DNA of 64,000 nt. Origin: DAIDKA01 sp963708865 (GTDB lineage Bacteria > Pseudomonadota > Gammaproteobacteria > Steroidobacterales > Steroidobacteraceae). Shown one piece after another: positions 52,296-61,527 of the stretch (position 1 is the first letter of the stretch; each line of letters opens with the position of its first letter). The stretch is from the NCBI GenBank assembly GCA_963708865.1, contig CAVPUC010000002.1, positions 380,508 through 444,507 of the forward strand. The letters are read 5' to 3'. The notes under the pieces were generated by a model. That model saw nothing but the letters and a program-made list of their open reading frames with translations, had not been told where the DNA came from and ran no database searches. A program made the translations under genes and the position numbers.

Positions 52296-52922
52296 ATGTC
52301 AGCATTGATTACCAAATCTCCGGAGGATCGTTACGCGCGCGAACTGCGCCGTGTCACCCTGGCGAAACAAATGCTGCGATATGGCGTACGCCAAAGCTGG
52401 GTGCAGCAATGGACCGGGTGCAGCGAGCGGCGAGTACGCTCCATCTGCTGCGTCAGCCCAGAAGCCATTGTAATCAGCAAGCGCCGGGGCCCGGTCCCGG
52501 CGCGGGCGTTTCGCATTATTTCGACGGCCCTTTTGCGCAGCGAGGCATCCGCCATTGTGGGCCTTGCTCAGCGACTGGGCGTTCTTCCGGCAGGCCCGGT
52601 CAAGTCGGCCGGAAAGTCGTTACCCGGTCTGGCACTGGGTGAACGCCTGGTCTGGCTGTACGAGCTCTATCGGGAGTGGGTCTCGGATTCGACCCTCACG
52701 ATGGAGCAATTCTTGTTGTTGGTCCTGGAGCTTGCGGAGCAGAAAACCTTGCTTCTGGCACATTGCGACAGTTGCGGGGGATTCTTGGTCATCGACAAAC
52801 TTGAAACCCGGCATCGGGAATGCGCAGCTTGCGCGCTGGCTGGCCGGATCCCTCGATTGAAATCTGCTGCGCAACCTAAGACGGAGTGGAGTCCAGAACC
52901 TCAGCAGCAATCGTTGTTCTAG
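52296..52922 (+). CDS. FlhC-like transcriptional activator
   Basis: 208 residues, 6 bp after the third DUF6502-like gene. LRRVTLAKQMLRYGVRQSWV and QQWTGCSERRVRSICC form an N-terminal helix-turn-helix as in FlhC; the C-terminal CDSCGGFLVIDKLETRHREC with a following AAC completes a Cys4 zinc site like that of FlhC. FlhC relatives such as SetC of SXT/R391 elements are master activators of conjugation genes. There is no flagellar gene in the window and no FlhD, and the virB operon starts 600 bp on, so a transfer activator is the best guess. Confidence 0.75.
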   Translation: MSALITKSPEDRYARELRRVTLAKQMLRYGVRQSWVQQWTGCSERRVRSICCVSPEAIVISKRRGPVPARAFRIISTALLRSEASAIVGLAQRLGVLPAGPVKSAGKSLPGLALGERLVWLYELYREWVSDSTLTMEQFLLLVLELAEQKTLLLAHCDSCGGFLVIDKLETRHRECAACALAGRIPRLKSAAQPKTEWSPEPQQQSLF

Positions 52923-53248
52923 CGACGCGCGTCGCGGGTGCGCGCAATGAGTCGAAGCAGGCCGCTATAAAGGCCCGCGGCCATCAGACAGCCGATGCAG
53001 ACCGCGAAGATCATCAATAGCGGCACATCGGGTCGATTGCCGACAAAACGCAGAAACAGCGCCGCAAGCCCTCCCAGAAGCGCAAATCCGTAGAGAATTC
53101 CGCGCACAAAAGGCTCCAGGAGCGCCAACACGACAACGATTGGCCAGCTGATGAGCGTCCATAGCGCTCCTATGCCGCGTGCTGCGATTCGCAGGGCGGG
53201 TATCCGACAAATTGGTTGCTGATTTCGAAGCGATGGCATCAGTTGCAT
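52919..53248 (-). CDS. Small membrane protein of the transfer region
   Basis: 109 residues from ATG 53248 with GGGAGAG at 6 bp. Two or three hydrophobic segments (GALWTLISWPIVVVLALLEP, GFALLGGLAALFLRFV, MIFAVCIGCLMAAGLY). Convergent with the FlhC-like gene, the two stops overlapping by 4 bp. Unrecognised; an immunity/entry-exclusion or coupling accessory is possible but unproven. Confidence 0.6.
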   Translation of the reverse strand: MQLMPSLRNQQPICRIPALRIAARGIGALWTLISWPIVVVLALLEPFVRGILYGFALLGGLAALFLRFVGNRPDVPLLMIFAVCIGCLMAAGLYSGLLRLIARTRDARR

Positions 53249-53354
53249 TTTCGCTCTCCCGTTTCCTCGACTGCTCTTGGTCCTCGATTGAAGTCGGACG
53301 AAGCCAAGCGTGCGATTAATAAGGCGAATGGATCTGAACTGCAACTTAGAATAA

Positions 53355-53435
53355 GTGATCATTGATCACAAAAGCAGGGTGAGTTTCCGGTCGTTCTGAC
53401 GGCAAACTCGAAAAATTGCCCCTGAGTTTCCGGTC
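53355..53435 (+). promoter_or_regulatory. Control region of the virB operon
   Basis: A perfect 15-bp palindrome GTGATCATTGATCAC (53355-53369) and two 13-bp direct repeats TGAGTTTCCGGTC (53380-53392, 53423-53435), 43 bp apart, lie between the divergent genes starting at 53248 and 53523. Such an arrangement fits repressor and activator sites; which of the local regulators binds is unknown. Confidence 0.6.
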
Positions 53436-53522
53436 AGTGCGGTTGGAATCGCGGGCTATCGCCGTGATGTGCAGGCTGATGAACTCCCTCTCGCCTTAAC
53501 GATAAAGCGTAGGGAGTTACTC

Positions 53523-53837
53523 GTGAGAATAAAGCCAACTAACCGCCCCAATCCCGCGACCCGCCGTTTTCAACCATTTCTGCTTCTGACCCTTGTCCCG
53601 GGGCTCGCGATGGTGCAGACCGCGACATCGCCATTCCTAACCGGCGCCACTGCGCTGCAGACGAATATTCTCGCGTGGCTCACGCCGATCGCGGTGATCT
53701 TGGTCATGGTGCTGGGGGCCATGGCCATGGCAAACCGGATTTCTTGGGGATGGTGTATTACCGCGATTGTGGGCATTGCCCTCGCGTTCGGCGCGCCCCA
53801 GATCGTCACCTGGGTTCGCGGGCTGTTCGGCGTTTGA
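53523..53837 (+). CDS. virB2: VirB2/TrbC-type pilin subunit
   Basis: 104 residues from GTG 53523 (AGGGAG at 6 bp); a GTG at 53469 is less likely. A leader (FLLLTLVPGLAMVQTA) ends near residue ~35, then two hydrophobic helices: NILAWLTPIAVILVMVLGAM and WCITAIVGIALAFGAPQIVT, the VirB2 hairpin. It would be the major pilin of the conjugation pilus. Length is normal. First gene of the operon. Confidence 0.88.
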   Translation: MRIKPTNRPNPATRRFQPFLLLTLVPGLAMVQTATSPFLTGATALQTNILAWLTPIAVILVMVLGAMAMANRISWGWCITAIVGIALAFGAPQIVTWVRGLFGV

Positions 53838-53858
53838 ATCCATTGTGAAGGGCGCCGT

Positions 53859-54245
53859 ATGAATGACATGAATGCCGGGCTGACGAGCGATGCTCTCTTT
53901 GTGGGCGCGACGCGCCCGCCGATGAGGTGGGGCGTGACGTACGCCGCCTTGCTGTTCAACTTGGTTTTCTCCCTGGAGGTCTTTCTCCTCAGCAAGAATC
54001 TTCTGTCCTTGCTCTTGGCGGTGCCCATTCACGGTGTTTGTGCGTTGTTGTGTGCCAGGGATCCGCGGTTTTTCGACTTGGTGGTGCTGTGGGTGCGCAC
54101 GCGCCTGCCCGCCTATTTGGGCAATGCGCGAGTTTGGCGCTCCAGCAGCTACTCGCCGCTGGTTCTCGATCCGCCCGATCGGGCCGGCCGGCGCCGGCAC
54201 AAGACTGCGGAGTACCACACAGGCTGCGGGGGAATCGCGCCATGA
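53859..54245 (+). CDS. virB3: VirB3-type inner-membrane protein
   Basis: 128 residues. ALFVGATRPPMRWGVTYAAL, then VFSLEVFLLSKNLLSLLLAV and VPIHGVCALLCARDPRFFDL fit VirB3 (TRPPM and DPRFF-like motifs). The C-terminal ~35 residues are Arg-rich and longer than in minimal VirB3. ATGA overlap with virB4. Confidence 0.88.
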   Translation: MNDMNAGLTSDALFVGATRPPMRWGVTYAALLFNLVFSLEVFLLSKNLLSLLLAVPIHGVCALLCARDPRFFDLVVLWVRTRLPAYLGNARVWRSSSYSPLVLDPPDRAGRRRHKTAEYHTGCGGIAP

Positions 54246-56716
54246 ACCTGTTCCCGAAGGCCCGAATCGCCCGACGTGAGATCAGCGCGGCCGAGTACAT
54301 TCCCTATCGAGCGCATGTCGCCCCGGGCATCGTGTGCACGGAAAGTGGTGATTTCGTTCAAGTGTTGAAGATCGCGGGTGCGAGCTTCGAGAGTGAGGAT
54401 GATGCGCGACTGAATTCCTGGCACGAGCGGCTGAATGTTCTGTGGCGAAACATAGCGTCCCCCCAGGTAGCCGTGTGGACACACGTGATACGCCGGCGGG
54501 AGCGCTCGGCCCTCTCACATGCCGGTGGCGAGGGGTTTCCCGCGCAGTTGGAGGCGAAGTACCGGCGCAAACTCTCTGGCGAGACCCTCATGGTCAACGA
54601 TCTGTACGTGTCGCTGGTGTATCGGCCGGCGTTGGGAATGGCCGGCACCTGGGCGTCGAAACTCCTCGCGCGCTCCCGGCCTCATGAGGCCCTGTTAGGG
54701 ATCGCCGATGCGGTGGAGTCCTGTAACAAGCTCATCGAGACCGTGGCGGCCTCGCTCAATCGCTACGAGCCGGAGCAGCTCAAAGTGTACGAATATGGTG
54801 GTCGACCCCATTCGCGGCTTTTGGAGTTCCTCGGCTACCTCGTGACCCTGGAGCGCAGGCGGATACCCCTGCCGAGTGCCGCTCTGAATGAAGTCCTGGC
54901 AACCGGTCGTCTGTCATTTGGCATCGAGACGATCGAGTATCGAGGCGTGCAGCATCGTCGGCTCGGGGCAATGCTGGGGATCAAGGAGTATCCCACGCCG
55001 ACGGCCGTCGGCATGTTTAACCGGCTGTTATCGGCGCCGTTTCCGTTTGTGCTGACCCAGTCGTTCGCCTTCTTGAGCAAGGCGGCGGGGCAGGGCCTGC
55101 TGCAACGGCAATTCAACCGCATGACCAATGCGGGGGATTTCGCACGTAGCCAAGCGGATGAGCTCAAGGACGCATTGGATGCCCTGACCAGCAATGAGTT
55201 CGTGATGGGCGATCACCACTTATCGTTGCAGATGCTTGCCGATATCCCGGTGGATCAACCGCCTGATGACCCAAGTTTCACCGTCAAGTTACTGAATGAC
55301 CGCATGGCCGCTGCCCGCGCCATGCTCGCGGACACCGGGATGACCGTTGCGAGGGAAGACCTGGGTCTGGAAGCGGCCTTTTGGGCACAGCAGCCCGGAT
55401 GCTTTGCACTGCGGCCGCGCAAGGCGGCCATTACCTCCCGCAATTTCGCCGCCACGGCGCCATTTCACAATTTTCCAATCGGCAGGGCGCAAGGAAACCA
55501 CTGGGGTGAAGCCCTGACGCTTCTCATCTCCAGCGCCCGCACGCCGTATTACTTTTCCCTGCATGCAAGCGATCCAGCTGAAGCCGATGGTGGCAGTCGC
55601 AAGGACACCGGACACACCTTCATCTGCGGTCCAACGGGTTCCGGCAAATCGGTTCTGATCGGGTATCTTGCCGCAACCCTCGCCCGGCGCGGGGTCACCC
55701 AAGTGATCTTCGATAAGGATCGGGGGCTCGAGATCCTGGTTCGCGCGCTGGGCGGGGAGTATCAAGCGCTCAAGAGTGGCGAATCGACGGGCTTCAATCC
55801 GCTGCAGCTTCCCGTCACAGCTCCCAATGTGGAGTTCCTAAAGACATGGCTGAGACTACTGGTAAGACACCCACTCGGGCTCACCTCCGCAGCCGAGAAG
55901 GACTTGGATCAGGCGCTCATGGGGACGCTTGCACTGGAGCCCTCGGAGCGCCGTCTATCGCGTCTGATCGAATTCACGGATTCGACCGCGACTGAGGGCA
56001 TTCATGCGCGACTCGCCCCCTGGTGTGCCAGCGCCGGTGGGCACTACGCCCACCTCTTTGACAATCCTTCAGATGACTTCGTTGATCGCTTGGACAAGAG
56101 CGCGACCTTAGGTTTCGATGTCACCGAATTCCTGGATCAGGAGATCTTGCGCGGCCCTCTGACGCTCTATCTTTTCCACCTCGTGCGCCGCCTCCTGGAT
56201 GGTCGGCCGCTGGTGTGCTGGATGGACGAGTTCTGGCGCCTGCTTTCCGATAAGGCCTTCGAGAGCTTCGCCAAAGACGGGCCGAAAACCTGGCGCAAGT
56301 TAAATGCGGCGATGTGCCTGGCGACCCAAAGTGCCAGTGATGTCCTGGAAAGCGGCATCAGCCGGACCATCATCGAGCAGACGCCCACCAAAATCTTCTT
56401 CCCCAATCCGGACGCCGACGCGACGGAATACACCGAAGGCTTCGGCCTCTCGCAACGCGAGTTCCAACTGATCAAGCAGGAACTGGACCCTGGGTCGCGG
56501 CGCTTTCTGATCAAACAGGGCCATACGAGCGTGGTGTGCGAGCTGGATCTGAAGGGCTTCGACGCGGAGCTATCGGTGATCTCCGGACGGGCGAGCGAAG
56601 TTCAACGACTGCATCAAATTCTGGAGCGCGTGGGTCCGCAGCCCATGGACTGGCTGCCATTGTTCATGAATCCGACTCCAAGCCTTTCAACGTCTACGAC
56701 CGTTGCTCACTCATAG
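54242..56716 (+). CDS. virB4: VirB4 ATPase of the type IV secretion system
   Basis: 824 residues. N-terminal CagE/TrbE-VirB domain, then the ATPase: Walker A FICGPTGSGKSVLIGYLAAT near residue 462, Walker B RPLVCWMDEFWRLL near 658, and ATQSASDVLESGISRTIIEQ, PTKIFFPNPDADATEY near the end. It powers substrate transfer and pilus assembly. Full length, all motifs intact; ATGA overlap with virB3. Confidence 0.95.
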   Translation: MNLFPKARIARREISAAEYIPYRAHVAPGIVCTESGDFVQVLKIAGASFESEDDARLNSWHERLNVLWRNIASPQVAVWTHVIRRRERSALSHAGGEGFPAQLEAKYRRKLSGETLMVNDLYVSLVYRPALGMAGTWASKLLARSRPHEALLGIADAVESCNKLIETVAASLNRYEPEQLKVYEYGGRPHSRLLEFLGYLVTLERRRIPLPSAALNEVLATGRLSFGIETIEYRGVQHRRLGAMLGIKEYPTPTAVGMFNRLLSAPFPFVLTQSFAFLSKAAGQGLLQRQFNRMTNAGDFARSQADELKDALDALTSNEFVMGDHHLSLQMLADIPVDQPPDDPSFTVKLLNDRMAAARAMLADTGMTVAREDLGLEAAFWAQQPGCFALRPRKAAITSRNFAATAPFHNFPIGRAQGNHWGEALTLLISSARTPYYFSLHASDPAEADGGSRKDTGHTFICGPTGSGKSVLIGYLAATLARRGVTQVIFDKDRGLEILVRALGGEYQALKSGESTGFNPLQLPVTAPNVEFLKTWLRLLVRHPLGLTSAAEKDLDQALMGTLALEPSERRLSRLIEFTDSTATEGIHARLAPWCASAGGHYAHLFDNPSDDFVDRLDKSATLGFDVTEFLDQEILRGPLTLYLFHLVRRLLDGRPLVCWMDEFWRLLSDKAFESFAKDGPKTWRKLNAAMCLATQSASDVLESGISRTIIEQTPTKIFFPNPDADATEYTEGFGLSQREFQLIKQELDPGSRRFLIKQGHTSVVCELDLKGFDAELSVISGRASEVQRLHQILERVGPQPMDWLPLFMNPTPSLSTSTTVAHS

Positions 56717-56730
56717 ATAAGGAGAGATAT

Positions 56731-57441
56731 ATGTTAACTCCTCGACGCTTGCTGCTATGCCTCCTGCCGTTGTTCGCATTCCTGGCTCCGGTTGCGCACG
56801 CTCAGTTCGCGGTGATCGACGTGAACGCCATCGTTCAGCTCACCCAAGAGGTAAGTGTGCTTCACCAGCAGCTCACCACCGCTGAGAACGAACTGACTCA
56901 GGCACAGAGCGCGTTCAACGCGATGACGGGAACGCGGGGTATGCAGAACCTGCTGAATGGCACAGTGCGCAATTACTTGCCGACGAGCCTTGCCGATCTG
57001 CAGGCGGTGCAGCAGGGAACCTCTGGGACGTATGGCGCGCTGTCCGCGTCACTATCGAACTTAGTGCAGGCCAATGCCGTACTGAGCGCGCAGCAGGTGT
57101 CACAACTCCCACCGACGCTGCAAGCGCGGCTGACAGCCGCAAGAAACGCGAACGCGCTGCTGCAGGCGATTGCAGGCAGCGCGCTGTCGATGGGCAGCAG
57201 CCGATTTGATTCCCTGCAGCAGCTGATCGGGGCGATCGGGACGACCACGGATCAGAAAGGGGCGCTCGAACTTCAAGCGCGCATCGCCGCCGAACAAAGC
57301 ATGTTGCAGAACGATAACTCGAAACTTCAGGTCCTCGCCCAGGCAGCCCAAGCGCAGCGCGCCGCCGCGCGCCAAGCAGCGCAGGAACAGGCTATTGCCA
57401 ATGTCGGCTCCTTCGGCGCTCTGCCACCCATGGGCCTTTAG
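56731..57441 (+). CDS. virB5: VirB5-type minor pilin
   Basis: 236 residues from ATG 56731 with AAGGAG upstream. Sec signal peptide (LLLCLLPLFAFLAPVAHAQF). The mature part is a helical bundle (LTQEVSVLHQQLTTAENELT, TGTRGMQNLLNGTVRNYLP), typical of VirB5/TrbJ adhesins at the pilus tip. C-terminal Ala/Gln-rich helix ends LPPMGL. Confidence 0.85.
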   Translation: MLTPRRLLLCLLPLFAFLAPVAHAQFAVIDVNAIVQLTQEVSVLHQQLTTAENELTQAQSAFNAMTGTRGMQNLLNGTVRNYLPTSLADLQAVQQGTSGTYGALSASLSNLVQANAVLSAQQVSQLPPTLQARLTAARNANALLQAIAGSALSMGSSRFDSLQQLIGAIGTTTDQKGALELQARIAAEQSMLQNDNSKLQVLAQAAQAQRAAARQAAQEQAIANVGSFGALPPMGL

Positions 57442-57473
57442 GTCAAAGACAAATTGCGGACAGGAGGTCTCTC

Positions 57474-58457
57474 GTGGGTTTCTTTGCGGAATTCAACACT
57501 TGGCTGAATGGGCTGCTCGGTACCTACATTGCCACCAACACGGCGCTGATTGCCGCCACCATTGAGCCCGCCGTGGTGACGCTCGCAGTGATCTACGTGA
57601 TGGTCTGGGGGTATCTGCAGCTCACCGGTCAGATCCAAGAGCCCTTCGTCATTGGCGTGCGTCGCCTCATCACTCTCGCCGTGATCCTGGGGGTGGCGTT
57701 GAACCTGTGGCTCTATAACCAAGTCATCGTCGACAGCTTCTTTAATGCGCCCGCTCAGCTTGGCGCCTCGATTGTTGGCGCGTATGACCCCGTTGGAACC
57801 GTGGACCAGATCATCAATTCGGGGTCTGACACCGCAGGTGCGCTACTCCAGGAAGGCGGCATCCTCAACGGCAACTTTGCCTTTTATCTAGCCGGGGTTG
57901 CGGTTTACATCATTGTCGGCATCACGGCCATTTACACGATTTTCCTCCTTTCGCTATCGCACATTGCCTTGTCGATTCTCCTGGCACTGGGCCCGGTGTT
58001 CATTGCGCTGACCCTGTTCGATACAACCAAGCGGTTTTTCGAGTCATGGGTTGCCCAACTCAGCAACTACGCCTTCATCACCGTGCTGACCGTGCTCGCC
58101 TCCGCGCTCATGCTGACCGTGCTCTCGACCGCGGCGCAGCAGGCGGTGGGGCAGGGCACAGGCATCTCCATTGCGATGGCGGCCCGTGTCTGCATGGCCG
58201 CGGGTCTCACATTTCTCGTCATGCGCCAAGTGATGCCGATGGCATCGGGTCTGGCCAGTGGCGTTGCGCTCAACACCTTTGGCTGGATGTCGCTCGCGAT
58301 TGCCTGGGGTTTGGGCAGGGCGAAACGCCACTCGGGGGAATTCCTGCGAGGGCTTGGCGATCGTGACACCTCGCGCTGGGACAGTTTCTCTCGCAAGGCC
58401 GGCTATTACTCACGCGCCGGGCTTGCACTCGGGATGGCGCAAAGCAGTCGCCCGTGA
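57474..58457 (+). CDS. virB6: VirB6/TrbL-type polytopic membrane protein
   Basis: 327 residues from GTG 57474 (AGGAGG). Six or so hydrophobic spans, including VVTLAVIYVMVWGYLQLTGQ, FAFYLAGVAVYIIVGITAIY, LSLSHIALSILLALGPVFIA and FITVLTVLASALMLTVLSTA. The polar loop with LGPVFIALTLFDTTKRFFE is the VirB6 hallmark. Forms part of the inner-membrane channel. Confidence 0.9.
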   Translation: MGFFAEFNTWLNGLLGTYIATNTALIAATIEPAVVTLAVIYVMVWGYLQLTGQIQEPFVIGVRRLITLAVILGVALNLWLYNQVIVDSFFNAPAQLGASIVGAYDPVGTVDQIINSGSDTAGALLQEGGILNGNFAFYLAGVAVYIIVGITAIYTIFLLSLSHIALSILLALGPVFIALTLFDTTKRFFESWVAQLSNYAFITVLTVLASALMLTVLSTAAQQAVGQGTGISIAMAARVCMAAGLTFLVMRQVMPMASGLASGVALNTFGWMSLAIAWGLGRAKRHSGEFLRGLGDRDTSRWDSFSRKAGYYSRAGLALGMAQSSRP

Positions 58458-58505
58458 CAACCACATCCGAGCTGCCTAAAGCAGAACATAAAAGGAGCAC
58501 AGCTG

Positions 58506-58670
58506 ATGCGACCTCTCATCTTAGGAATCGTCTTAGGCATCGCGGGATGTCACATCGCGCCCATTCCTTGCGACGGGCGCCTGACGCCGATCAATCGAAC
58601 TGTCACGGTGGGGAGCGCAGCTTCATCCGCTCCAAGAACACATGCGCCAGCGACGAGGGTGTCATCGTGA
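58506..58670 (+). CDS. virB7: VirB7-type small lipoprotein
   Basis: 54 residues, ATG 58506, starting 48 bp after virB6. MRPLILGIVLGIAGCHIAPI has a lipobox (IAGC) with the lipidated Cys at residue 15; a second Cys follows at 22. Its stop overlaps the virB8 start. Size, position and lipobox fit VirB7, the lipoprotein that anchors VirB9. Confidence 0.75.
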   Translation: MRPLILGIVLGIAGCHIAPIPCDGRLTPINRTVTVGSAASSAPRTHAPATRVSS

Positions 58671-59425
58671 ACGCCTCAGCCCCATTGGAGGGCTATTTCG
58701 CCGAGGCTCGCTCGTGGGATGCGGATCGTAAGGCCCAGGGCCAACGAATGACCCGACTGGCACTGTGGATTGCAGGGGCGGGCTGGCTCGGCCTCGTGAT
58801 GGCCTGTAGTGCCTTACTCGTCCTGATGCCCTTGAAGCGAGTTGAGCCCTTCGTGATTCGGGTCGATAACACGACCGGCATCCTCGATGTGGTGCCGGTC
58901 TACGCCGGCAAGGCCGATTTGCCGGATACCGTCACACGCTACCTTCTGACGCACTACATCACGGTGTGCGAACGATTCGACTTCGCAACCGCCGAGAGTG
59001 ACTACCAGGAATGCGGCGCCTTTCACACCGCGGCCCGCAATCAGGCCTGGTACGCCGCCTGGAGTCCGAACAACCCAAGCTCCCCCCTGAACCTGTACCG
59101 CGACGGCAGTTCCATCCGCAGTGAGGTGAACGCGGTGAGCTTCTTTAAGCGGGGCAACGGCGCGACGGACCTGGCCCAGATCCGCTACATCAAGGCACGC
59201 CGCGCCGCGGGCGGGGAGGAACAGCAAGTAACCCATTGGATTGCGAACATCCAATACGCCTATGCCGAGCCTTCAGCCGACCCTAAGGTGCGTCGGTGGA
59301 ATCCTCTCGGCTTTAAGGTCGTGGACTTCAAGGTTGAACCTGAAGTCGTGGCCGATGCGACCGTCGCGGCCACGGCCAGCGTTGGTCCCGCGCAGAAGCC
59401 TTTAGCGCCGGCAGGTGCGCCGTGA
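58667..59425 (+). CDS. virB8: VirB8-type inner-membrane protein
   Basis: 252 residues from GTG 58667 (GTGA overlap with virB7). One membrane span near residues 28-50 (LALWIAGAGWLGLVMACSAL). The periplasmic domain has KRVEPFVIRVDNTTGILDVV, then DLPDTVTRYLLTHYITVCER, and the later RYIKARRAAGGEEQQVTHWI, all VirB8 features. C-terminal Ala/Pro tail. Confidence 0.92.
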   Translation: MNASAPLEGYFAEARSWDADRKAQGQRMTRLALWIAGAGWLGLVMACSALLVLMPLKRVEPFVIRVDNTTGILDVVPVYAGKADLPDTVTRYLLTHYITVCERFDFATAESDYQECGAFHTAARNQAWYAAWSPNNPSSPLNLYRDGSSIRSEVNAVSFFKRGNGATDLAQIRYIKARRAAGGEEQQVTHWIANIQYAYAEPSADPKVRRWNPLGFKVVDFKVEPEVVADATVAATASVGPAQKPLAPAGAP

Positions 59426-60294
59426 ATAGCTCAACGCGGATCAGTGCGAATTACCGCCGAGCGGCCTTTTGCGGAGCTTTGGCGGTCATTCTGGGTGCCA
59501 TACAAGCAGTCGCCGGTGTGCTGCCGCAGAAAGGTACTTCGGATGAGCGCATTCGGCGCGCGCCATACAGTAGTGAGGAGGTCTACACACTGTATGGCTA
59601 TGTCGGTTACCAGATCGACCTGCAGTTCGACGAAGGAGAAGCCTTTGTGGGATTGGCCTCCGGTGACATCGAGGCCTTGTCATTCGTGTCACAGGGCAAT
59701 CATCTCTTCATCAAGCCCAAGGTGCCCATCGTCGGCACGAATCTTACGGTCCTGACCAGCCGACGGCAGTATCAGATCGAGTACACCGCCTCGCCTCGGC
59801 ATCCGAACCCTGAGCGTGATGAGATCATCTACGCCGTCCGTTTCACCTATCCGTCGACCGCTGCGGCGCCCGTGACGGCCAATAAGGCGGCAGAAACCGA
59901 TGCGGCGCTGGCGCAGGGACCCTTAAGTCGTCCGCGCAACATCGACTACTGGTTTTGCGGTGCCCCTTCGATCAAGCCGACCTCCGCCTGGGACGATGGT
60001 GTGCACACCTGGCTCACTTTCGAGCCCAAAGCGGAGCTGCCCGCCATTTTCGTGCGCAATGAGGACGGCGCGGAGTCACTGCTGAATTTCTCGGTGGAGC
60101 AGGGGGCGCTCGTGATTCAGCGCGTGGCCCACCGATTCATCCTTCGCCGAGGCAAGTTAACGGCCTGTATCGTCAATGCCGGATTCTCCGGATCCGGCGG
60201 CCGGCTACCGACAAATACCATCTCTCCGCAGGTGGAACGCGCAACTCGCGCTGTTTTGGGCGCATCAATCTTGCCCAGCGGGAGTGCACCATGA
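59422..60294 (+). CDS. virB9: VirB9-type outer-membrane-complex protein
   Basis: 290 residues from GTG 59422 (GTGA overlap with virB8). Signal peptide (AFCGALAVILGAIQAVAG). VYTLYGYVGYQIDLQFDEGE, HLFIKPKVPIVGTNLTVLTS and the C-terminal WDDGVHTWLTFEPKAELPAI, AHRFILRRGKLTACIVNAGF are typical of VirB9/CagX. Overlaps virB10's expected start by 4 bp (ATGA at 60291). Confidence 0.92.
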   Translation: MNSSTRISANYRRAAFCGALAVILGAIQAVAGVLPQKGTSDERIRRAPYSSEEVYTLYGYVGYQIDLQFDEGEAFVGLASGDIEALSFVSQGNHLFIKPKVPIVGTNLTVLTSRRQYQIEYTASPRHPNPERDEIIYAVRFTYPSTAAAPVTANKAAETDAALAQGPLSRPRNIDYWFCGAPSIKPTSAWDDGVHTWLTFEPKAELPAIFVRNEDGAESLLNFSVEQGALVIQRVAHRFILRRGKLTACIVNAGFSGSGGRLPTNTISPQVERATRAVLGASILPSGSAP

Positions 60295-60322
60295 GTCTGG
60301 AGCAGCCGGATAGCAGGAGCAG

Positions 60323-61429
60323 GTGCGAGCCCAGAAGGACCCGCACAGCCGGCGGATTCCGCACGAGCGTCGCTTTGGACCCTTTGATTCCGTCGCAGGG
60401 GAGCGCGGAATCCCGCCCGTGCATCGGACGCGCTCCTTGCAGTCGCGTATGAGCAGCCTCCTAGCAGTCGGTTTGATGTCGGCGCTGGGTGTCGGGCTTC
60501 TCGGCTGGTACTACGCGAAGGCACTGACCCGCCCGGCGCGCGTCCAGGCCCAAGTGCAAGGCGCCGTGCGCGCCAAGGCGCAAGGGGAGATGGCATTGCC
60601 GGCGTTGGGTCCCATTCGCGCGCCTCAGCCGGTTGCGGTGTCCACGGCCGCGGCGCCGAATCCGTCACTTGCCGCATCCCTCTTAGGTTCCCCGCCGCAG
60701 GACCCCGCGGCGGGTACGTCCGGTCCAGCGCCGGGCACCGTGGCTGCATCTTCTGCGTCGAGCGCAACGGGATCGCCGGTCGCCAGTCCCGCGCAGCTGG
60801 CCCTGGCGCGCGAGTTGGGTGGTCCCGTCTTCGCGCGGGATTCTACCCAGGATAACCAGCCAGCTTCTTTCGCCGGATCGGGAATGCCCGCGTCTGTCAG
60901 TGCAGTCTCTCCAGCGCCGAGCTTACCCGACTCCTCGGCGAACTCCTCCCTTGCACCGACGGGCGAGCTGAACCGCTTGCTTAAGCCCACGGCTACACCC
61001 GCCGTGAGCGCGCGGTTACTCCCGACTCGGCGGTTTTTATTGCCTAAGGGGGCCTTTGTCGATTGCACGCTCGAGACGGCGATCGATTCGACCTACCCGG
61101 GTCTCACCACCTGCATCACGGCAACCGATACCTTCAGTGCCGATGGGGATGTGGTGCTACTCGAACGAGGTACGAAGCTCGTCGGTGAGTCACAGGCCCA
61201 AGTGCAGCAGGGCAGCCCCCGCATTTACGTCCTATGGGATGAAGCGCGCACGCCAACGGGCGTCGTCGTGCCGCTCGCGTCTCCTGGCACCGATGAGCTC
61301 GGCCGCACGGGACTTCCCGGCGAGGTCAATCGGCACTTCTGGCAGCGCTTTGGTGCCGCCATCCTCATCACCGTGGTCGACGGCGCCATTCAGGCGGGCG
61401 TCCAGGCCGCGAGCAGCAACAACGGGGCT
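60323..61429 (+). pseudogene. virB10: VirB10, truncated by IS21 copy 2 and altered at its N-terminus
   Basis: About 369 native residues. GERGIPPVHRTRSLQSRMSS then a membrane span (LLAVGLMSALGVGLLGWYYA), a Pro/Ala linker and the conserved C-terminal lobe (LLPTRRFLLPKGAFVDCTLE, TCITATDTFSADGDVVLLER, WDEARTPTGVVVPLASPGTD). The IS begins at 61430; the frame then runs ~14 codons into it. The last segment of VirB10, including the outer-membrane antenna-side end, is missing. The natural ATG at 60291 (coupled to virB9) is out of frame and stops at 60449; only GTG 60323 fits the long frame, suggesting a 1-bp loss near 60313. Confidence 0.88.
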
Positions 61430-61527
61430 TGGACAGCGACAATTAGATTTGCCGGTAATTGTCGTCGGGGCTGATAGCCCCGGCGAGGTTGACGACAATT
61501 AGAACTGCCGGTCGAGGAGCCTCATCA

